This document shows, in pieces, positions 25,168-34,608 of a stretch of DNA of 64,000 nt (position 1 is the first letter of the stretch; each line of letters begins with the position of its first letter). The DNA is from Micromonospora sp. NBC_01740 (lineage in GTDB: Bacteria; Actinomycetota; Actinomycetes; Mycobacteriales; Micromonosporaceae), in the NCBI RefSeq assembly GCF_035920365.1, contig NZ_CP109150.1, positions 4,216,001-4,280,000 of the forward strand, read 5' to 3'. A program made the translations under genes and the position numbers. Below the pieces are notes generated by a model, which saw only the letters and a list, made by a program, of their open reading frames with translations, was not told the DNA's origin and made no database searches.

Positions 25168-26262
25168 GTGCGGGAGACCGGGTACTACGCGGAGTTGCTC
25201 GCGCAGCGGGACGTGCCGGGGGAGGCCCTGTGCGTCACGGTGGTCGCGGGGCTGACCGTGGACGAGGCGCTCGTTCGCTTCGACGGCTTTCCGGCCCGGC
25301 GCACCGCCACGCTGCGGGACCTCGCGGAGGTGGCGCGCGCCGCCCCGTTCCCGTATCCCCGGCTCGCCTGCGCTGTCGATGTCGACGGCCACATCGTGCT
25401 GGTCGAGGAGAACGGCTTCCGCAGCTCGCGGCCGGAGGTGTTGCGACGCCTCTCCGAGGGGACCTCGGCGACGAGTGTGTTCTGGAACGTCAACTTCGTC
25501 AATCGCCTGTCGTACGCCGAGAACGGTCGGCTGGTCGCCTCGGTCGACTGGTCGTATCCCGGACATGGCGACGGCGACGACCCGGAGGAGTTGGAGCCGT
25601 ACCTCGACGGGCTCGGTTTCGGCGAGGACGGGGATCCACGGCCCAAGGCGTTGGCGTTCCTTCAGCGCTGCGGGGGCGTCCGGATCACCCGCGAGCACCT
25701 GGTCGACGCGCACCCGGCGTCCGTGCTCGTCCCGGCCGACCTGTTCGAGCCACGCGGCCGGCTCGGCAGTCTGCTCCCGGGCGGCGCTGACCTGGTCAAA
25801 CTGGTCGGCCTGCCGCTGAGGTTCGAGTCGGTGCGATCGCCGCTGCTGCGGAAGGCGTGTCGTGGTGCGGTCGAGGTGGCGGTCGACGGCCTGTTGCCGG
25901 CGGAGGCGTTGACGGTCGACCCGTCGGCGCTCACCGACGCGGATCGTGAGCTGCGCCGTGCCGAAGCGCTGGAGTCGGCGCGCCGGGGGTACCGGCGCGG
26001 CGTGGACGACGCCTGGGCGCGGTACGAGGTGGACGGCGATGGTGCCGGGCCGGTGGGTGGCGCGGCCGGGGAATCCGGGTCTGCGCTCGTACGCGCCACG
26101 TTCACCCACGCGGTGGCGCGCGACCGGCTGCACGCGGAACCCTCGACCGCGCTGACCCAGGTGCTGGTCAACGCCGCGAAGGTCGACCCCGACGGTACGG
26201 CCGCCCGGCGCGAGCGGGTGCACGCCCACCTGTCCGGCTTCGCCGCCAGGTCCGGCGAGTAG
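25168..26262 (+). CDS. DUF6461-like hypothetical protein
   Basis: 364 residues from GTG 25168, chosen because ggggggagg lies five bases before it; the frame is open further upstream but low in quality. The N-terminal half shows the pattern of the actinobacterial DUF6461 family: a YYAELLAQRDVPGEALCVTV opening, GLTVDEALVRFDG, a central HIVLVEENGFRSS strand, and a VFWNVNFVNRLSYAENGRLV segment leading to SVDWSYP. No catalytic residues are known. The C-terminal half is less typical. It stands alone between two hairpin-bounded regions and I propose no function. Confidence 0.65.
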   Translation: MRETGYYAELLAQRDVPGEALCVTVVAGLTVDEALVRFDGFPARRTATLRDLAEVARAAPFPYPRLACAVDVDGHIVLVEENGFRSSRPEVLRRLSEGTSATSVFWNVNFVNRLSYAENGRLVASVDWSYPGHGDGDDPEELEPYLDGLGFGEDGDPRPKALAFLQRCGGVRITREHLVDAHPASVLVPADLFEPRGRLGSLLPGGADLVKLVGLPLRFESVRSPLLRKACRGAVEVAVDGLLPAEALTVDPSALTDADRELRRAEALESARRGYRRGVDDAWARYEVDGDGAGPVGGAAGESGSALVRATFTHAVARDRLHAEPSTALTQVLVNAAKVDPDGTAARRERVHAHLSGFAARSGE

Positions 26263-26369
26263 CGGCCCTCTTGCCGAGATCCATTCACGAGCGTAGGAAG
26301 TACACGACGCTCCACCCACCATCGTCGGCCCCCGCCTCGGACCACGGTCCGGTGTCGAAGGAGATGCGC

Positions 26370-28403
26370 GTGACCACACCCAGACGGCTCCGTCTCGCCG
26401 TGTCCGTGCTGGTGACCGCAGGCGCCGTCCTGCTCGGCGCGGCCGCCGCCGCGGCGCCGCCCGCGACTCCCGCGCCGGCCGGGCATCAGGGCTGCGACCC
26501 GATCGACCCGACGGCCTGCCTGCTGCCGTTCCCGAACGACTACTTCACGGTGCCGGACCGCAGCAGCCCGACCGGCAAGCGGGTACGGTTCCCGGCCTCC
26601 GCGATGCCCGCCAACGTGCAGGGAACCCCGATCGACCCGACGGAATGGAACCGGCAGGACGGGTTCAGTCCCGGCTCGCCGATCCTGGTGCGGGTGCCCG
26701 GCCTCGACGCGGCGGCGACCGGGATCGCGCCGGTCACCGACATCGGCCGCTCGTTGGCGCCGGACGCGCCGATCGTGCTGCTCGACGCCCGGACGGGTAG
26801 GCGCACGCCGTACTGGGCCGAGCTGGACGCGCACGCGGCCGGCCAGCCGGAGCGGCAGTTGCTGATTATCCGACCGGCGGTGGCGCTGACCGAGGGCACC
26901 CGCTACGTCGTCGGCCTGCGCGGCCTGCGCGACGGCAACGGGGCGCTGATCCCGGCGCCGAAGGCGTTCACGGCGTACGTGACCGGCGCCGGCCTCGGCC
27001 ACCGGGACCGTCGCGTCCCGCAGATGAAGCGGATCCTCGCCGACCTGACCAGGGCCGGCGTCAAGCGGCACAGCCTCCACCTGGCCTGGGACTTCACCGT
27101 GGCCAGCCGGCACGGTCTGACCGGGCGGATGCTGGCGATCCGCGACGGCGCGTTCGCCGCCCTCCGCCGGGCCGCACCGTCGTTCACCGTCACCCAGGTG
27201 ACCGACTACCCGCCGGAGCAGGAGCCGCTGATCGCCCGGCAGGTGACCGGCACCATCGGCGTACCGTCGTATCTGACCGGCGACGGCGGGCCCGGCTCCC
27301 GGCTGCACTACGGGCCGGCCGGCGGCGGCGGAACGCCACCGACGCCGAACGCCCTGCCCACACCGTCCGGCGCGACGGTGGCGGCCGACTTCGTCTGCAA
27401 CATCCCGCGCAGTGCCTCCGCCGCGAAACCGGCACACCTCTCGCTCTACGGCCACGGCCTGCTCGGCAAGCCGACCGAGATCAACGCCGGCAACGTCAAG
27501 ACGATGTCGCACACGTACGACTTCACCTTCTGCGCGACCAGCTGGATCGGCATGGCCGCCGCCGACGTCCCCTACGTGGCCGGCGCCTTCACCGACCTCA
27601 GCGGCTTCCCCGCGGTGGCCGACCGGTTGCAGCAGAGCTACCTGAACTTCCTCTTCCTGGGCCGGGCGATGATCCACCCGGGCGGGTTCGCCGCCCACCC
27701 GGCGTTCCGGGACGCCACCGCACGGCCGCTGATCGACGTGGCCGGCGGGCTGCACTACGACGGCAACAGCCAGGGCGGCATCAACGGCGGCGCGCTCACC
27801 GCCGTCGCCCAGGACTGGACCCGGTCGGTGCTCGGCGTGCCGGCGATGAACTACTCCACGCTGCTGCAACGCAGCGTGGCCTTCACCCCGTTCCAGACGA
27901 TCATGGACGGCTACTACCCGGACAAGGTCGACCAGCAGCTGATCCTCGCGCTGCTGCAGATGTTGTGGGACCGCTCCGAGGCCAACGGGTACGCCCAGCA
28001 CATGACCGACCGCCCGCTGCCGGGCACCCCGGCACACCAGGTGCTGATGCACGTGGCCTTCGGCGACCAGCAGGTTTCCCCGGCCGCGGCGGAGGTCCAG
28101 GCGCGCACCATCGGCGCCCGCCTGCACACCCCCGCGCTGGCCGACGGCTGGTCGCCGGACGTGCGGCCGTACTGGGGCATCGCGCCGATCCGCAGGTACC
28201 CGTACACCGGCTCGGCGATGGTGGTCTGGAACAGCGGCGCGGCGTACGCGCCACCGCCGACGAACCTCGCCCCGGCCGGGCCGGAGTACGGCGAGGACTC
28301 GCACGAGTTCCCGCGCGCCCAGGCCGCAGCCCAGAGACAGAAGGCGGTGTTCCTGCTCACCGGCAAGGTGATCGACGTCTGCGGGCGGAAGCCCTGCGCG
28401 TGA
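26370..28403 (+). CDS. Secreted alpha/beta-hydrolase-like protein
   Basis: About 677 residues. GTG 26370 is preferred over ATG 26364 because AAGGAG (26358-26363) sits six bases from the GTG but directly against the ATG. A Sec signal peptide follows (RRLRLAVSVLVTAGAVLLGA, then an Ala-rich stretch). The mature part has Ig-like regions (VLLDARTGRRTPYW; LLIIRPAVALTEGTRYVV) and a C-terminal hydrolase-like domain with LSLYGHGLLG and the nucleophile elbow YDGNSQGGINGG (Ser in G-x-S-x-G). Several Cys pairs suit an extracytoplasmic protein. Substrate unknown; an esterase or lipase role is inferred. Confidence 0.8.
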   Translation: MTTPRRLRLAVSVLVTAGAVLLGAAAAAAPPATPAPAGHQGCDPIDPTACLLPFPNDYFTVPDRSSPTGKRVRFPASAMPANVQGTPIDPTEWNRQDGFSPGSPILVRVPGLDAAATGIAPVTDIGRSLAPDAPIVLLDARTGRRTPYWAELDAHAAGQPERQLLIIRPAVALTEGTRYVVGLRGLRDGNGALIPAPKAFTAYVTGAGLGHRDRRVPQMKRILADLTRAGVKRHSLHLAWDFTVASRHGLTGRMLAIRDGAFAALRRAAPSFTVTQVTDYPPEQEPLIARQVTGTIGVPSYLTGDGGPGSRLHYGPAGGGGTPPTPNALPTPSGATVAADFVCNIPRSASAAKPAHLSLYGHGLLGKPTEINAGNVKTMSHTYDFTFCATSWIGMAAADVPYVAGAFTDLSGFPAVADRLQQSYLNFLFLGRAMIHPGGFAAHPAFRDATARPLIDVAGGLHYDGNSQGGINGGALTAVAQDWTRSVLGVPAMNYSTLLQRSVAFTPFQTIMDGYYPDKVDQQLILALLQMLWDRSEANGYAQHMTDRPLPGTPAHQVLMHVAFGDQQVSPAAAEVQARTIGARLHTPALADGWSPDVRPYWGIAPIRRYPYTGSAMVVWNSGAAYAPPPTNLAPAGPEYGEDSHEFPRAQAAAQRQKAVFLLTGKVIDVCGRKPCA

Positions 28404-28577
28404 CGCGCTGACCTGTCAGAACGATCCCACGCCGTCCCGAGTCGCCCGGCCGCAAGCAGATACACGTCTCTGGATCAATGCTGACAGACCGCTGCCCGGC
28501 GGCGGGCCGGCGCCCTAGCGTCACCTCTGCCGGACCCGTGGCGGATGTCCACCGGGCCGGCTCCTGAGGAGGCACGG

Positions 28578-29615
28578 GTGCGAAGGCGTTACGGCATCAT
28601 CTCGGCGGCCACCGCCATGCTCTGCGGGCTCGCTCTGGCCGGCACGCCGGCACAGGCGAGCGCGACCACGCCGAACGGGATCCCCGCCGGGGCGGAGGCG
28701 ACGTTCCACGGCCGGCCGATCCGGGACGCGGCGACCGCGCAGGCCCTGGCCGACGCGTACTGGACGCCGGAGCGGATGCGCGCCGCGACGCCGCTGGAAC
28801 CGTTGGTGGGCGGGGAGGAGCTGGCCGGGGAGGCCGCGGACCGGCCGGGTCGGGTCGGCGAACCGCGCTCGGGGGCGGAGCCGATCGGTCCGCGCGGCAC
28901 CGGCACGGCGGTCCCTGGTGCCTCGGTCTCGGCCCGCGACGTCTCCGCCGGGGTGGGAACCCAGTCCGTCAATCCCTCACCCGGTGTCGGCCGGGTCTTC
29001 TTCACCGCCAACAACAAGGACCACTACTGCTCGGCCAGCGCGATCAACACGGCCAAGGCGAACCTGGTCTCCACCGCCGGACACTGCCTGCACCCCGGCG
29101 ACGGCTCCGACAACTGGCACACCAACTGGGTCTTCGCCCCGAACTACGCCGACGGCCCGTCCTCCTGGGGACTGTGGAGCGCCCGGAGCATGACCTCCAC
29201 CAAGGGCTGGGTCGACCACGACATCCTGTGGTGGGACTACGGTTTCGTCACCGTGTGGCCGCGCAACGGCAAGCGACTGGTGGACGTCACCGGCGGGGAG
29301 GGCATCAGCTTCAACTACCCGCGCAGCGTCGCCGCCACCCTGCTCGGCTATCCCGGCGCCGCGCCCTTCGACGGCAGGTGGCAGCACTACTGCCAGAGCA
29401 CGACGCAGGCCGCGGGAACGCAGCGGGTCAAGCTCATGGACTGCCCGCTGAACGAGGGCACCAGCGGCGGGCCGTTCCTGCGCGCCTGGAACAACTCGCA
29501 GGGCTTCGGGCACGTGAACTCGGTGGCCTCGTACAAGTTCTCCGGGAACATGTACGGCCCGTACTTCGACGAGGACGTCGCCGACCTCTTCGACTACGCG
29601 AAGGCCAAGAACTGA
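28578..29615 (+). CDS. Secreted trypsin-like serine protease
   Basis: 345 residues from GTG 28578, with gaggagg at 28566-28572. A Sec signal peptide ends near AQASATTP. A pro-region of about 110 residues precedes the protease domain. The catalytic triad is His in VSTAGHCLHP, Asp in DHDILWWDYGF and Ser in NEGTSGGPFL. Cys pairs bracket the active-site loops as in chymotrypsin-fold enzymes. It is exported and most likely activated by removal of the pro-region. No link to the biosynthetic clusters is evident. Confidence 0.88.
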   Translation: MRRRYGIISAATAMLCGLALAGTPAQASATTPNGIPAGAEATFHGRPIRDAATAQALADAYWTPERMRAATPLEPLVGGEELAGEAADRPGRVGEPRSGAEPIGPRGTGTAVPGASVSARDVSAGVGTQSVNPSPGVGRVFFTANNKDHYCSASAINTAKANLVSTAGHCLHPGDGSDNWHTNWVFAPNYADGPSSWGLWSARSMTSTKGWVDHDILWWDYGFVTVWPRNGKRLVDVTGGEGISFNYPRSVAATLLGYPGAAPFDGRWQHYCQSTTQAAGTQRVKLMDCPLNEGTSGGPFLRAWNNSQGFGHVNSVASYKFSGNMYGPYFDEDVADLFDYAKAKN

Positions 29616-29780
29616 CCGGCGTGGGCCGGGCCAGCCGCGCCGGGAGCTGAGGCGTCCGCCGTGGTACCGGCTGCCGCGGCGGCACCATCGAGCTCCTCGG
29701 CCGCCCAGGTGGTGGTGTCGATCACCCCTGGGCGGCCGGCCCGGCCGGTGCATGGCGCGACCCGTGACATGATGGCGCCC

Positions 29781-30689
29781 ATGGGGAAACAGCAGGACGT
29801 CGGCGGACCCGACCGTCACAGTGGGTCAGGTGCCGCCGCGGACGGCGCGACGGGTGGCAGCGTCGACGCGCGGCTCGCCGTCGCGCAGGACCCCACCACG
29901 CCTCAGATGACCCTCATCGACCTGGCGTCCGACCCGTCGGCCGTGGTCCGTAAGGCCGTCGCGACCCGTACCGACGCGCCCGCGCAGGCACTGCGCCCGC
30001 TGACCCGGGACCGTGATCGCGACGTCCGGGAGGCCGTGGCGAGAAACCCCTCGACCTCGATCGGCAATCTCCTGGTGCTCGTCAAGGACGCCGACCGGTG
30101 GGTCCGCTGGGCGGTCGCCGGTAATCCGTCCTGCAACGAGTCGGTCCGCCGGGTGATGGCGGAGGCTCCCGACAAGGAGCTTCGCGGCCTCCTCGCGGAG
30201 ACGCGCGAACTGGAGCCCGAGCTGGCCGCGCGGCTGGTCGACGACGTCTCGCCCGAGGTGCGGGAACGGCTCGCCACCCATACCCACGACCCCGACGTGA
30301 TCACCGCCCTGATGGCCGACCGCACCGCGCGCGTACGCAAGGGGCTCGCCCGCAACCCGCGGACCACCGCCGCCCAGCGCAGCGCGCTCGCCCAGGATCC
30401 CGTGGTGGACGTCCGCGTCGCGCTGGTGCTCGCGGTCAAGTTGGACGACGCGGATCTGCGCCGCCTGGTCGACGACCGGTCGGTGCAGGTGCGGATGGCG
30501 TTGGCGACGTCCGAGGTGGTGCCGCCGCACATCCGGCAGGCGCTCGGCGGCGATCCCGACGAGATGGTGGCCGCCGCGGCGCGGGACTTCCGCCCGGGGG
30601 CGGGCAACGCCGCGGTGGTACGGGCTCCGCGCATCGGCCACCGGGCCTCCGGAACCGGCCGGGGTCGACCCGGCGGCGCCCGCCGCTGA
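29781..30689 (+). CDS. Leucine-rich repeat variant (LRV) protein
   Basis: 302 residues made of about nine helical repeats of roughly 24 residues with the pattern DP-x-x-x-VR-x-A-V-A-x-(N/R), for example DPSAVVRKAVATRTDAPAQA, DRDVREAVARNPST and DRWVRWAVAGNPS. This is the variant leucine-rich repeat family, curved solenoids without catalytic residues that probably bind proteins. The C-terminus is a basic Gly/Arg tail. The start is uncertain: ATG at 29769, 29772 or 29781, none with a good ribosome-binding site. Partner and role unknown. Confidence 0.72.
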   Translation: MGKQQDVGGPDRHSGSGAAADGATGGSVDARLAVAQDPTTPQMTLIDLASDPSAVVRKAVATRTDAPAQALRPLTRDRDRDVREAVARNPSTSIGNLLVLVKDADRWVRWAVAGNPSCNESVRRVMAEAPDKELRGLLAETRELEPELAARLVDDVSPEVRERLATHTHDPDVITALMADRTARVRKGLARNPRTTAAQRSALAQDPVVDVRVALVLAVKLDDADLRRLVDDRSVQVRMALATSEVVPPHIRQALGGDPDEMVAAAARDFRPGAGNAAVVRAPRIGHRASGTGRGRPGGARR

Positions 30690-30825
30690 GGCTGGCGGAG
30701 CCGCCGTCAACCGCCCCGCGCGCCTCGCGGCCGTCGCCCGTACCCGATTCCAGGACACCGTCGTGTTCGGGCGGCCACGTGGCAGCACGAGGAACACCGG
30801 CGCGAACACCGGATCGTCGAGGGCG

Positions 30826-31023
30826 TCATTCGCAGCGGTCCTCGCCGCCCCGCCCGTACGGCTCGCAGCAGTCCGGCCGGTGCCGGAACACGATCACGGT
30901 GTGACCGTGGCGCTCCTCGCGGTCGCCGGTCCGCTCGTACAGGCAGGCACCCCACACCACTGTCTCGCCTCGGCCGTCGACCACCTGCCCGTCGCCAGGG
31001 CCGTGCCGCAGCAACACCCTCAC
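30826..31023 (-). CDS. Small hypothetical protein
   Basis: A 65-residue frame from GTG 31023, beginning VRVLLRHGPGDGQVVDGRGE and ending with a Cys pair (RPDCCEPYGRGGEDRCE). Amino-acid composition is plausible for a real actinobacterial small protein with possible metal-binding Cys/His residues, but there is no ribosome-binding site and the frame continues upstream. It fills an otherwise empty convergent gap. Weak call. Confidence 0.35.
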   Translation of the reverse strand: MRVLLRHGPGDGQVVDGRGETVVWGACLYERTGDREERHGHTVIVFRHRPDCCEPYGRGGEDRCE

Positions 31024-31166
31024 ACCGGCGACGCTACCCGCGCTCGCCGGTGCGCCGTGAGGACTTCCGAACCGAGACCGGGCGTTCCGGGGTGGCTGCG
31101 TGGGCGAGGCAGCCCTGCGGATCCGCCCTCCCTGCCCTTGCCCTCGACCACGGTAGGAGCATCGAA

Positions 31167-31487
31167 ATGGCAAGATCGGTGCCTTCGGGCGGGTTCTCGT
31201 CGCGTGGCGGTATCCGGGTCGTCCCCAAGGTCGGGGGCGGTGTCCGCGCCGACTCCGGCTGGCCGATGGCGAGGCTACGGGCGGATCAGCACGCCATCAC
31301 GCTGCGGGAGATCTGGGCCGGTACCTTCGTGGTCACCGCCGACAATCTGATCGCGATCCGGCGATGGCGAAACACCGGGCTGGAGTTCGACGTCGATGAT
31401 CGCGACGAGTTGTGGATGTTCCGGACACTCGATGTCGAACGACTGGTCAGCCGCCTGTCGACGCTCGGATGGATCGCCGAACGGTGA
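31167..31487 (+). CDS. Hypothetical protein, 106 residues
   Basis: ATG 31167 follows taggagc at 31153-31159. The N-terminal 40 residues are Gly- and basic-rich (MARSVPSGGFSSRGGIRVVP) and probably disordered. The C-terminal part, ITLREIWAGTFVVTADNLIA and WMFRTLDVERLVSRLSTLGW, has an alternating pattern suggesting a small alpha/beta domain. I do not recognise a family. The following gene is convergent. Confidence 0.55.
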   Translation: MARSVPSGGFSSRGGIRVVPKVGGGVRADSGWPMARLRADQHAITLREIWAGTFVVTADNLIAIRRWRNTGLEFDVDDRDELWMFRTLDVERLVSRLSTLGWIAER

Positions 31488-31600
31488 CGCGTCAGATCGG
31501 GTGAGGTTCGTAGTGGCGGGGGCGTGCCGGGGCAGCGGTCACGGTGAACCCTCCTGGGTGTCGCAGACCGGCCCTGGTGATCCTTGCCCGCCCGGGTCCG

Positions 31601-31819
31601 TCAGTGTCTGCCGTCGTCGCCGGCCGAATGCGACGACCGGTTCGGTGGCTTCCGCAACCACAGCCACACCCCGGTCAGGAGGCACGCCGCGCCCAGGAAC
31701 GCGATCGCCGACTCGGCCAGCTCGGGGAGGTCGTCAAGGAACGGGAACGTGTGCGAGGCGGCCAGCGCCACAAGCGCGATCAAGAACAGAAGGACGGCAA
31801 GGACCCGCTGTCGAACCAT
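31601..31819 (-). CDS. Small two-helix membrane protein
   Basis: 72 residues. Two hydrophobic helices (LAVLLFLIALVALAASH at about 7-23; AIAFLGAACLLTGVWLWL at about 38-55) are separated by an acidic turn (LDDLPELAES), and a polar tail ends the protein. It follows the M23-like gene on the same strand after 62 bases, so they may be co-transcribed. No family recognised; a membrane-partner role is only a guess. Confidence 0.55.
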   Translation of the reverse strand: MVRQRVLAVLLFLIALVALAASHTFPFLDDLPELAESAIAFLGAACLLTGVWLWLRKPPNRSSHSAGDDGRH

Positions 31820-31881
31820 GGTTGATTGGATCACAGCGGTCGGCGCGGGGACCTCCCGCCTGGGAGGCCCCCGCCGGTCGC

Positions 31882-33201
31882 TCAGGCGGCGTAGATGTAC
31901 TTGTTGTTCCCCACCGCCAGCACGGCCGCCGTGGAGCCGCGGACCCCGCTGTTCAGATTGCGCCAGCCGGTGTTGCTGGCCGTCTCGTGCACGTAGCCGC
32001 CGGTGACGCTGTAGACCAGCTTCGCCCCGTTGAAGTGCAGCGCGGCCAGGGCCGTGCCCTGCGCGCCGGAGACGCCGGTCCACAGGTTGCGCCAGCCCGC
32101 GTTGCTGGCCGCCTCGAAGATCCGGCCGCCGTTGAGGGTGTAGACGATCTTCGTGGTGCCCGCCGCGATGGCCGCCACCGCCGAGCCCGGAATGCCGGTG
32201 CTGATGTTGCGCCAGCCGTTCGCGCTGCTCGCCTCGTGCACCAAGCCGCCGACGATGCTGTAGACGTACTTGATCCCGTCGATCTCGATCGCCGCGATCG
32301 AGGCGGAGCTCACCCCACTGATGCCCGTGCTGATGTTGCGCCAGCCGTTGCCGCTGCTCGCCTCGTGCACCGAGCCACCGACCACGCTGTAGACCAGCTT
32401 CACCCCCTTCCAGTTCAACGCGGCCAGCGCGGTGCCCTGTGCGCCGGAGACGCCGGTCCAGAGGTTGCGCCAGCCCGCGTTGCTGGCCGCCTCGAAGATC
32501 CGGCCGCCGTTGAGGGTGTAGACGATCTTCGTGGTACTCACCCCGATCGTGGCCACGGCCGAGCCGGTGACCGCGCCTGCGCTGCCGGAGATCGGTAGGG
32601 CCTGCCAGCCGTTGAAGCTGGGCGCCTCGAACACCTGACGCGACTGTTGGCCGGGATTCTGCGCGATGTAGACCAGCGGGCTGATCCTGGTGCCCGAGGG
32701 GTCGATCATGTGCCAGTGCAGGTGCGGGCCGGTCGAACTGCCGGAGCCGGGCGCGCCGGCGGCACCGCCGGAGCGGCCCACCACCGTGCCCGCGCCGACG
32801 CTGGCGCCGTCGGCGAGCGAGAACTGCGACAGGTGCATGTACTGGCTGCGGTAGCCGTCGCCGTGGTGGATCGTGACGGTGTGTCCACCCGTACCGTTGT
32901 AGGGGATGTTCTGGATGGTGCCGGCGCCGCAGGCGGGAAGTGCCGTGCCCACGCCCATGCCGTAGTCGATACCGCCGAGCGAACCGCGGCGGAGGTGGCC
33001 CTCCCAGGTGTCGGTGACCGGGTACGCGCCGAACGGGTTGTAGATCGTCGGTGCGGCGTGCGCGGTTCCGGGAATCAGCACCCCGCCCACGGTCATGGCG
33101 CCCGCGCCCAACGCCGCGGCGCGCAACACGCCACGGCGGCTGATGCCGGGTACGCCCTCGTCGCCGCCCCCGCAGCAACCGGATCCGTCATGCTGGTTCA
33201 T
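31882..33201 (-). CDS. Tat-exported M23-like peptidase with repeat tail
   Basis: 439 residues; AAGGAG precedes ATG 33199-33201. A twin-arginine signal (SRRGVLRAAALGAGAMTVGG) leads to an M23/LysM-peptidase-like domain of about 130 residues. The zinc-site pieces HLHWHM and YMHLS are present, but the first ligand motif HxGxD is LGGID, so the first His is lost and activity is doubtful. The rest is about seven repeats of 35-40 residues ending in NGWRN(I/L)STG or NAGWRNLWTG, like a tectonin-type beta-propeller that could bind sugars. Two of these repeats are nearly identical at DNA level (32041-32157 and 32419-32535). Confidence 0.8.
   Translation of the reverse strand: MNQHDGSGCCGGGDEGVPGISRRGVLRAAALGAGAMTVGGVLIPGTAHAAPTIYNPFGAYPVTDTWEGHLRRGSLGGIDYGMGVGTALPACGAGTIQNIPYNGTGGHTVTIHHGDGYRSQYMHLSQFSLADGASVGAGTVVGRSGGAAGAPGSGSSTGPHLHWHMIDPSGTRISPLVYIAQNPGQQSRQVFEAPSFNGWQALPISGSAGAVTGSAVATIGVSTTKIVYTLNGGRIFEAASNAGWRNLWTGVSGAQGTALAALNWKGVKLVYSVVGGSVHEASSGNGWRNISTGISGVSSASIAAIEIDGIKYVYSIVGGLVHEASSANGWRNISTGIPGSAVAAIAAGTTKIVYTLNGGRIFEAASNAGWRNLWTGVSGAQGTALAALHFNGAKLVYSVTGGYVHETASNTGWRNLNSGVRGSTAAVLAVGNNKYIYAA
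32041..32535. repeat. 117-base intragenic duplication
   Basis: Bases 32041-32157 and 32419-32535 are almost identical and code for the propeller repeat containing TLNGGRIFEAASNAGWRN. They lie 378 bases apart in frame. The near identity at synonymous positions indicates recent duplication or gene conversion inside the tail of the M23-like protein. Confidence 0.85.
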
Positions 33202-33370
33202 GGAACTCCTTCTGTGATCAGGGGTGCCCGCCTCCAGGGCCGCGGCGGCCGACGGCGCGGGGTGACGGTGCTGGCCGGCCGGGTCGCTCCCCGCACCGGA
33301 CGATCGGCAGGTCCCGGTCGAGCCGGGCAAATCCTCGTGGACCGCGCGACTCGGAGCCGTCGGCCGATCG

Positions 33371-33399
33371 ATCATAGTCAGTGTCATCCCGCAGGTTGA
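33371..33399 (-). promoter_or_regulatory. Candidate promoter of the M23-like gene
   Basis: On the minus strand TCAACC (33394-33399) and TATGAT (33371-33376) are 17 bases apart. The -10 is close to consensus and the -35 is moderate. The resulting leader would be about 160 bases. I looked for a c-di-AMP (ydaO-type) riboswitch, common before such genes, and did not find its conserved blocks. Confidence 0.35.
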
Positions 33400-33491
33400 C
33401 AGCGTGGCGGTCACCGACCCGACAGCCCGGTCCACGAGTGGCCGCTACGGTGGCGGATACCGGCCGTCACCGCAGCCCACCGGAGCCCTCG

Positions 33492-34514
33492 ATGACCGAT
33501 CCTCAGCTCAGGCGACGCATCCGGGCGGCCGTCGGCGTGGCCGCCGCGCTCCTCCTGCTGCCGGTCGCGCCCGCTCCCGCCAGCGCCGCGGCGGCCACCG
33601 GCAGCGTGACGACGACGGTCCAGGACGCCGGCACCGGGGCGCCGGCCCGCGCCTGCGTGAGCCTCGTACCGCTGGACCGCGAACGACTCACCCGGGTGTC
33701 CATCGGCGAGAGCCAACTCGGCAGTGTCGGTGGCTGCACCGACGGCCGGGGCGGGATCGAGGTGACCGGGGTGGAGCCGGGACGCTACCGGCTCTTCGCC
33801 CAGCCCTACGAGGCGGCACGGTACGGGCGCCAATGGGTCGGCGGGCAGGGCGGCACCGGGGAGCGCCACCGGGCGTGGGTGGTCACTGTGGGCGCCGGTG
33901 CCACGACCGCCGCCCCACCGGTCCGACTCGACCCGCCGGGCCGGATCTCGGGCGTACTCACCGACGCGGTGAGCGGGCGTCCGGTCCCGGGTGTCCACGT
34001 CGCCGTGGTGCCGTTCGTGCCGCACCCGAAGTACAGCCCCGACACGCCGATCACCGACGACACCGGCCGCTACAGCATCACCGGGCTCGGGCCGTACGAC
34101 TGGGCCCTGCGGTTCTCCGGCACGGGGATCGCGACCCAGTGGTCCGGTGGCGTCGGCGCCGCCCTGCTGGCCCGGACGGTCCGGGTGCGCCCCGGCGGCA
34201 CCGCCACGCTGCACCAGGCCCTCCGGTCTCCGACCACCGTGGGCGGCGCGATCCGCACCGACGAGTTGGCGGCCTACAGCACGGTCGTCGCCTTCGACGC
34301 CCTCACCGGGGACGTCGTCGGCGCGGTGGACGTCGGCACGTCGTACGGACTCCCGATGCTCCCCGGGCAACTGGTCAAGCTGCGCTGCGACTGCTCCTTC
34401 GGGCCCGGACGGTGGTACCCGGCCGGCGACAGGTTCACCGACGGCAACCTCGTGTGGGTGGGGCGGGCGCCGGTCGTCGCCGACTTCGACCTGACCGCCG
34501 GCACCGGCGGTTGA
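33492..34514 (+). CDS. Secreted protein with carboxypeptidase-regulatory-like domains
   Basis: 340 residues. After a Sec signal (AAVGVAAALLLLPVAPAPAS) come two or three beta-sandwich units of about 90 residues with the CNA-B / carboxypeptidase-regulatory pattern: GSVTTTVQDAGTGAPARACV ... GGIEVTGVEPGRYRLFA and GRISGVLTDAVSGRPVPGVH ... GRYSITGLGPYDWALRF. There are no catalytic residues. Such domains act as surface or extracellular binding modules. It stands alone, divergent from the M23-like gene; role unknown. Confidence 0.75.
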   Translation: MTDPQLRRRIRAAVGVAAALLLLPVAPAPASAAAATGSVTTTVQDAGTGAPARACVSLVPLDRERLTRVSIGESQLGSVGGCTDGRGGIEVTGVEPGRYRLFAQPYEAARYGRQWVGGQGGTGERHRAWVVTVGAGATTAAPPVRLDPPGRISGVLTDAVSGRPVPGVHVAVVPFVPHPKYSPDTPITDDTGRYSITGLGPYDWALRFSGTGIATQWSGGVGAALLARTVRVRPGGTATLHQALRSPTTVGGAIRTDELAAYSTVVAFDALTGDVVGAVDVGTSYGLPMLPGQLVKLRCDCSFGPGRWYPAGDRFTDGNLVWVGRAPVVADFDLTAGTGG

Positions 34515-34608
34515 CGCTCGGCACCGCCCGCCGGTCGACGGATCGAGGCCGTGCCCGCGTTTGGCGGAGGCGCCACCGGCGCCCTGCGGTCAGGTGTTTG
34601 CTGTCCAC

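Noticed and set aside
25034..25255. Alternative start or separate frame for the DUF6461-like gene between 24973 and 25167
   Set aside because: The upstream in-frame extension is low-complexity and overlaps the long stem-loop area; GTG 25168 has a strong ribosome-binding site.
33202..33491. Possible c-di-AMP (ydaO-type) riboswitch ahead of the M23-like gene
   Set aside because: The leader is long and GC-rich, but I could not find the conserved blocks of that riboswitch; a covariance-model search would settle it.
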